From: Actinomycetota bacterium
GTDB lineage: Bacteria > Actinomycetota > Actinomycetes > Actinomycetales > Microbacteriaceae
Length of the DNA stretch: 64,000 nt
Assembly (NCBI GenBank): GCA_030838475.1
Contig: JAUZFP010000051.1
Coordinates: 45,799 to 109,798, forward strand
Direction of reading: 5' to 3'
Shown: positions 60,948 to 64,000 of the stretch, piece after piece
How the letters are laid out: each line of letters starts with the position of its first letter
Position numbering within the stretch: position 1 is the first letter of the stretch
Made by a program: the position numbers and the translations under genes
The notes under the pieces: generated by a model
The model's input: the letters and a program-made list of their open reading frames with translations, nothing else
Databases searched by the model: none
Told to the model about the DNA's origin: nothing

Positions 60948-60973
60948 CCGGTCGCAGTGAACGCCAGTACGCA

Positions 60974-61834
60974 ATGAGGGATGCTCTCGCCAAGTGGCGA
61001 TTTGCCGCGCAGCGACGCTGGTTCACCTACCTCGGAATGGCCGTCGTCTTCGCGGTCGCCTGCGTTCTGCTGTCGCAGTGGCAGTTCGGTCGCAACCAGG
61101 AGACGATCACCGCGAACTCGCTCGTGAACCACAACTACAACGCGACCGCCGTGGCGCCCTCGGCCCTGCTGCCGACGAAGGCGTCGTACCTGCACAAATA
61201 CGAGTGGCGCCCGGTTTCCCTGGCCGGTGAATATCTGCCGTCCAAGCAGATTCTTGTTCGAGATCGGGTGCTGGGCAATAACCCCGGGTTCGAGGTCTTG
61301 ACGCCGTTCCGCGAGTCCAACGGTGACGTCTTCTTTGTCGATCGCGGCTGGGTGCCGATCGGGAGCAAGCAGACGGCACCGGACTTCGTTCCGCCTCCAC
61401 CGACCGGGCCGGCTCAGGTGACCGCGCGCATCCAGCAGAGCGAGACTGTGCTCCCGGGTCGCGTTGCGCCCGCCGGCCAGGTCTCGGAGATCAACCTGCC
61501 GACTGTCGCCAGCATGATGCACGTCACTAACGCCTACACCGGTGCGTACGGGCTTCTGGCGAGTGAGTCGCCGAAGCCGCCGTCGCGCCCCATTGCGGCC
61601 GCGAAGCCGATCCTGGATTCTGGCCCGTTCCTGTCGTACGCGTTCCAGTGGATCCTGTTCGCGCTCGCCGGTTTCACCGGTCTCGGTTGGGCGCTCCGTC
61701 AGGAGTACCTGGCCCGCAATGCTGATGACCCCGTCGAGATGGATCGCGCCGCCGAGCGTGATCGCCGGGCTCGCAGGCGCGCACCAACGGATGCCGAGAT
61801 CGAGGACGCCCAGATCGCCGAGGCGCAGCGCTAA
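60974..61834 (+). CDS. SURF1 family protein (cytochrome oxidase assembly)
   Basis: A 286-residue SURF1 protein with an N-terminal membrane segment (about 20-38) and a C-terminal one (about 220-240), the conserved extracytoplasmic domain between them: LSQWQFGR, PVSLAGEYLP, FFVDRGWVP and GPFLSYAFQW near the end. SURF1 helps heme-copper oxidase assembly. It begins 26 bases after the small Cys protein and follows DUF3099. The 45-residue C-terminal tail is highly charged. Confidence 0.9.
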   Translation: MRDALAKWRFAAQRRWFTYLGMAVVFAVACVLLSQWQFGRNQETITANSLVNHNYNATAVAPSALLPTKASYLHKYEWRPVSLAGEYLPSKQILVRDRVLGNNPGFEVLTPFRESNGDVFFVDRGWVPIGSKQTAPDFVPPPPTGPAQVTARIQQSETVLPGRVAPAGQVSEINLPTVASMMHVTNAYTGAYGLLASESPKPPSRPIAAAKPILDSGPFLSYAFQWILFALAGFTGLGWALRQEYLARNADDPVEMDRAAERDRRARRRAPTDAEIEDAQIAEAQR

Positions 61835-61875
61835 CAGCCCTCGCGGCACGAATTCCGGTGACGCAACTTCGGAAA

Positions 61876-61925
61876 AATTGCAACACGCCGCGTTGGAACG
61901 ACGACTAAGACGGCGTGTCGCAATT
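61876..61925. repeat. Long hairpin between convergent SURF1 and ABC-F genes
   Basis: AATTGCAACACGCCG (61876-61890) and CGGCGTGTCGCAATT (61911-61925) form a 15-base stem with one mismatch and a 20-base loop. It lies in the 131-base gap between the two stop codons. A smaller stem, CTTCC..GGAAG, follows at 61926-61938. No T run is seen, so a factor-dependent bidirectional terminator or a REP-like element is equally possible. Confidence 0.55.
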
Positions 61926-61965
61926 CTTCCTGCGGAAGACTCGTGCGGCACCAGACCCGAAAGAC

Positions 61966-63570
61966 CTACGCCAGCGAGATCAGGTCCGCGTAGTCGCGGT
62001 TCCAGTGGTCCTCGACGCCATCGGGCAGGATCAGCACTCGCTCGGGGTTCAGAGCTTCCACCGCGCCCTCGTCGTGCGAGACGAGAACGACGGCGCCCGT
62101 GTAGCCGGCCAGCGCCCCGAGGATCTCGAGCCGCGACGCGGGGTCCAGGTTGTTTGTGGGCTCATCCAGCAGCAGCACGTTCGCGCCGGAGACAACGATC
62201 ATCGCTAGCGCGAGCCGAGTCTTCTCGCCACCGGACAGCACACCAGCGGGCTTGACCGCGTCATCCCCCGTGAACAGGAACGATCCGAGGACGCGTCGCG
62301 CCTCGGTTTCGGTCAGGTCCGGGGATGACGACACCATGTTCTCGAGGACCGACCGCTTCACATCGATGGTCTCGTGCTCCTGCGCGTAGTAGCCGATCCG
62401 CAGTCCGTGCCCGGGCTCAATCATGCCGGTGTCCGGTTTGTCGACCCCGGCCAGAATGCGCAGCAGCGTGGTCTTGCCTGCACCATTCAGCCCGAGCACG
62501 ACAACCTTTGACCCGCGATCGATCGCCAGATCGACGGCGGCGAAGATCTCCAGCGAGCCGTAGCTCTTCGACAGGTTGGAGGCCATGAGCGGGGTTCGCC
62601 CGCAGGCGACCGGATCCGGGAACCGCAGCTTGGCAACCCGATCGTTGGTGCGCACCTCGTCGAGCCCCGCGAGCAGCTTCTCCGCGCGAGCCACCATCTG
62701 GTGCGCCGCGGCCGCCTTCGACGCCTTCGCCCCGAATTTCGCCGCCTGCGTCGTCAGTACGGCGGCCTTCTTTTCGGCGTTGGCGCGCTCCTTCTTGCGA
62801 CGCTCCTCATCCGCGGCCCGCTGTGCCTGGTAGTTCTTCCAGCCCATGTTGTACTGGTCGATCGTCTGGCGGTTCGCATCCAGATAGAAGACCTTATTCA
62901 CGGTGTCCTGCACCAGTTCAATATCGTGGCTGATCACGATCAGGCCACCCGGGAAGCCCTTGAGGAAATCGCGCAGCCACACCACCGAGTCGGCGTCGAG
63001 GTGGTTGGTCGGCTCATCCAGCAGCATCGTGTCGGCTCCGCTGAATAGGATGCGCGCCAGCTCTATGCGACGTCTCTGCCCCCCGGAGAGCGTCGATAGC
63101 GGCTGATTCAGGATGCGGTCCGGCAGGCTCAGGTTGCTGGCGATGGATGCCGCCTCCGCCTCGGCCGCGTACCCACCGAGCGCGGTGAAGCGCTCCTCGA
63201 GGTTGCCGTACTTCTTCATCGCGGCAGCACTGACAGCGTCGTCCGGGCTCGCCATGTCTTCCATCGACTGCGCCATGCCGATGACGAGTTGGCCGAGTCC
63301 GCGGGCATCCAGAATGCGGGTGCGCGCGAGATCCTCGGGATTGCCGGACCTCGGATCCTGCGGCAGGTATCCGATTTCTCCGGTGCGGTCGATCTTGCCT
63401 GCGGCGGGATTAAGTTCCCCCGCCAGCGTCTTGGTCAGGGTCGTCTTGCCTGCGCCGTTGCGTCCGACGAGACCGATCTTGTCCCCACGGTCGACCCGGA
63501 AGGTGACCTCGTCCATGAGCAGCCGTGCCCCGACTCGAAGCTCGAGGTCTTGCACGTACAGCACAGGCAT
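61966..63570 (-). CDS. ABC-F family ATP-binding protein
   Basis: A 534-residue protein with two ABC cassettes and no membrane domain. The first has Walker A GRNGAGKTT (about 36-44) and LSGGQRRR; the second has GLNGAGKTT, LSGGEKTR and LLLDEPTNN. The linker (about 245-310) is the charged helical ABC-F region (NMGWKNYQAQRAADEERRKKE and similar). Such proteins act on the ribosome in translation or antibiotic protection; the short linker resembles housekeeping Uup/EttA-like members more than resistance ones, but this is inference. Confidence 0.9.
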   Translation of the reverse strand: MPVLYVQDLELRVGARLLMDEVTFRVDRGDKIGLVGRNGAGKTTLTKTLAGELNPAAGKIDRTGEIGYLPQDPRSGNPEDLARTRILDARGLGQLVIGMAQSMEDMASPDDAVSAAAMKKYGNLEERFTALGGYAAEAEAASIASNLSLPDRILNQPLSTLSGGQRRRIELARILFSGADTMLLDEPTNHLDADSVVWLRDFLKGFPGGLIVISHDIELVQDTVNKVFYLDANRQTIDQYNMGWKNYQAQRAADEERRKKERANAEKKAAVLTTQAAKFGAKASKAAAAHQMVARAEKLLAGLDEVRTNDRVAKLRFPDPVACGRTPLMASNLSKSYGSLEIFAAVDLAIDRGSKVVVLGLNGAGKTTLLRILAGVDKPDTGMIEPGHGLRIGYYAQEHETIDVKRSVLENMVSSSPDLTETEARRVLGSFLFTGDDAVKPAGVLSGGEKTRLALAMIVVSGANVLLLDEPTNNLDPASRLEILGALAGYTGAVVLVSHDEGAVEALNPERVLILPDGVEDHWNRDYADLISLA

Positions 63571-63672
63571 AGTCCAGTTCTTTGGGCGCCAAGCTACAAC
63601 GCAGAAGGAGGGGTTCAGCCAGATAGTCTACTTTCATCCCCCTTTAGCCGCTGTGTGCCACAAGGAGCATCA

Positions 63673-64000
63673 ATGTCGACCATCTCCATCGCGTACGGGC
63701 GCCCGACCCTCGCGGACCGCATCTTCTCGCGTGGGCTCGTCACGGACATCATCCTGATCGCTGCCGGAACAGCGCTGACGTCGATCCTCGCCCAGATTGC
63801 GATCCCGCTCTGGCCGGTGCCAATTACAGGCCAGACCTTCTCGGTGCTGTTCGTCGGGGCGACGCTCGGCGTGACGCGTGCGGCGCTGTCGATGGTGCTC
63901 TACCTGGCGATCGGTCTCCTCGGACTGCCCGTCTTCGCGCCCCAGGCCGACGGAAGCCACGTCGCCGGTCTTGCGGCCCTGCTCGGCCCGACCGGCGGCT
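63673..64000 (+). CDS. bioY: BioY biotin transporter substrate-binding protein (partial)
   Basis: The first 109 codons of a BioY S-component, cut by the window end. Visible are membrane segments at about residues 23-45, 52-70 and 72-84, with the family motif PLWPVPITGQTFSVLFVGA (about 43-61) and the conserved GLLGLPVFA. BioY binds biotin for ECF-type import. AAGGAG (63662-63667) precedes ATG 63673. It is divergent from the ABC-F gene; the ECF ATPase genes that would complete the transporter are not visible here. Confidence 0.92.
   Translation, partial: MSTISIAYGRPTLADRIFSRGLVTDIILIAAGTALTSILAQIAIPLWPVPITGQTFSVLFVGATLGVTRAALSMVLYLAIGLLGLPVFAPQADGSHVAGLAALLGPTGG

Noticed and set aside
1..64000. 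CRISPR arrays, insertion sequences, integrases, prophage or rRNA genes
   Set aside because: I looked for direct repeats with spacers, transposase motifs and conserved rRNA segments on both strands and saw none.

Overview
The window is a high-GC stretch of actinobacterial chromosome. The gene set points to Micrococcales, most likely Microbacteriaceae: RbpA, the PafB/PafC regulator pair, mycothiol ligase MshC, a PAC2 protein, DUF2510, DUF3099 and DUF5997 families, a GlgC/GlgM-type glycogen pair, zinc-free L31, and many GTG starts. The genus cannot be fixed from this sequence. I see no insertion sequence, prophage, CRISPR array or rRNA operon. The only RNA gene I can support is tRNA-Leu(GAG). 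About 68 protein genes fill nearly all the sequence. No gene-free stretch exceeds 300 bases; the longest (18856-19141) holds only a hairpin.

Layout. 1-3465 (minus): a probable five-gene run of SDR, NUDIX, UPF0303 protein, chorismate-utilising synthase and its amidotransferase (cut by the window start). 3556-5763 (plus): NfeD, SPFH protein and glycerophosphodiesterase. 5778-6321: rbpA with a sigma-R/H-like promoter and an intrinsic terminator. 6298-15089 (minus): lnt, helY, pafC, pafB, FKBP lipoprotein, trmI and HAD phosphatase, an arrangement like the mycobacterial Pup-proteasome region but with no proteasome or tat genes. 15205-18639: PAC2, mshC and an M20 peptidase. Next come tRNA-Leu and a small membrane ORF.

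19284-31462 is the most accessory-looking part: an EEP-family hydrolase, three separate DUF2510 membrane proteins, a GT2, a sedolisin (S53) peptidase, two GNATs, a glutathione peroxidase-like protein, a DarT-like ADP-ribosyltransferase with no visible antitoxin, a J-domain protein with a NERD-like tail, a conserved unknown, CsbD and DUF5997. 31486-38308 holds an HTH-less LysR-type effector protein and the SOS mutasome cassette imuA'-imuB-dnaE2 behind a perfect LexA box.

38351-55553: DUF3105 protein, MocR-like aminotransferase, SF2 helicase, dinB, SGNH hydrolase, fatty acid desaturase, D-Ala-D-Ala carboxypeptidase, TrmH-type methyltransferase, sirtuin, histidine phosphatase, GT4, alpha/beta hydrolase, TreS, DEDDh exonuclease, a secreted DUF1906-like protein and rpmE2. 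55656-64000: ABC ATPase, divergent glgM/glgC, serB, fabG, DUF3099, a Cys-containing small protein, SURF1, an ABC-F protein and the start of bioY.

A recurring feature is leaderless initiation. At more than twenty genes a TAnnnT-like -10 hexamer lies 6-8 bases before ATG/GTG with no Shine-Dalgarno sequence. I used this to choose several starts and to support small genes.
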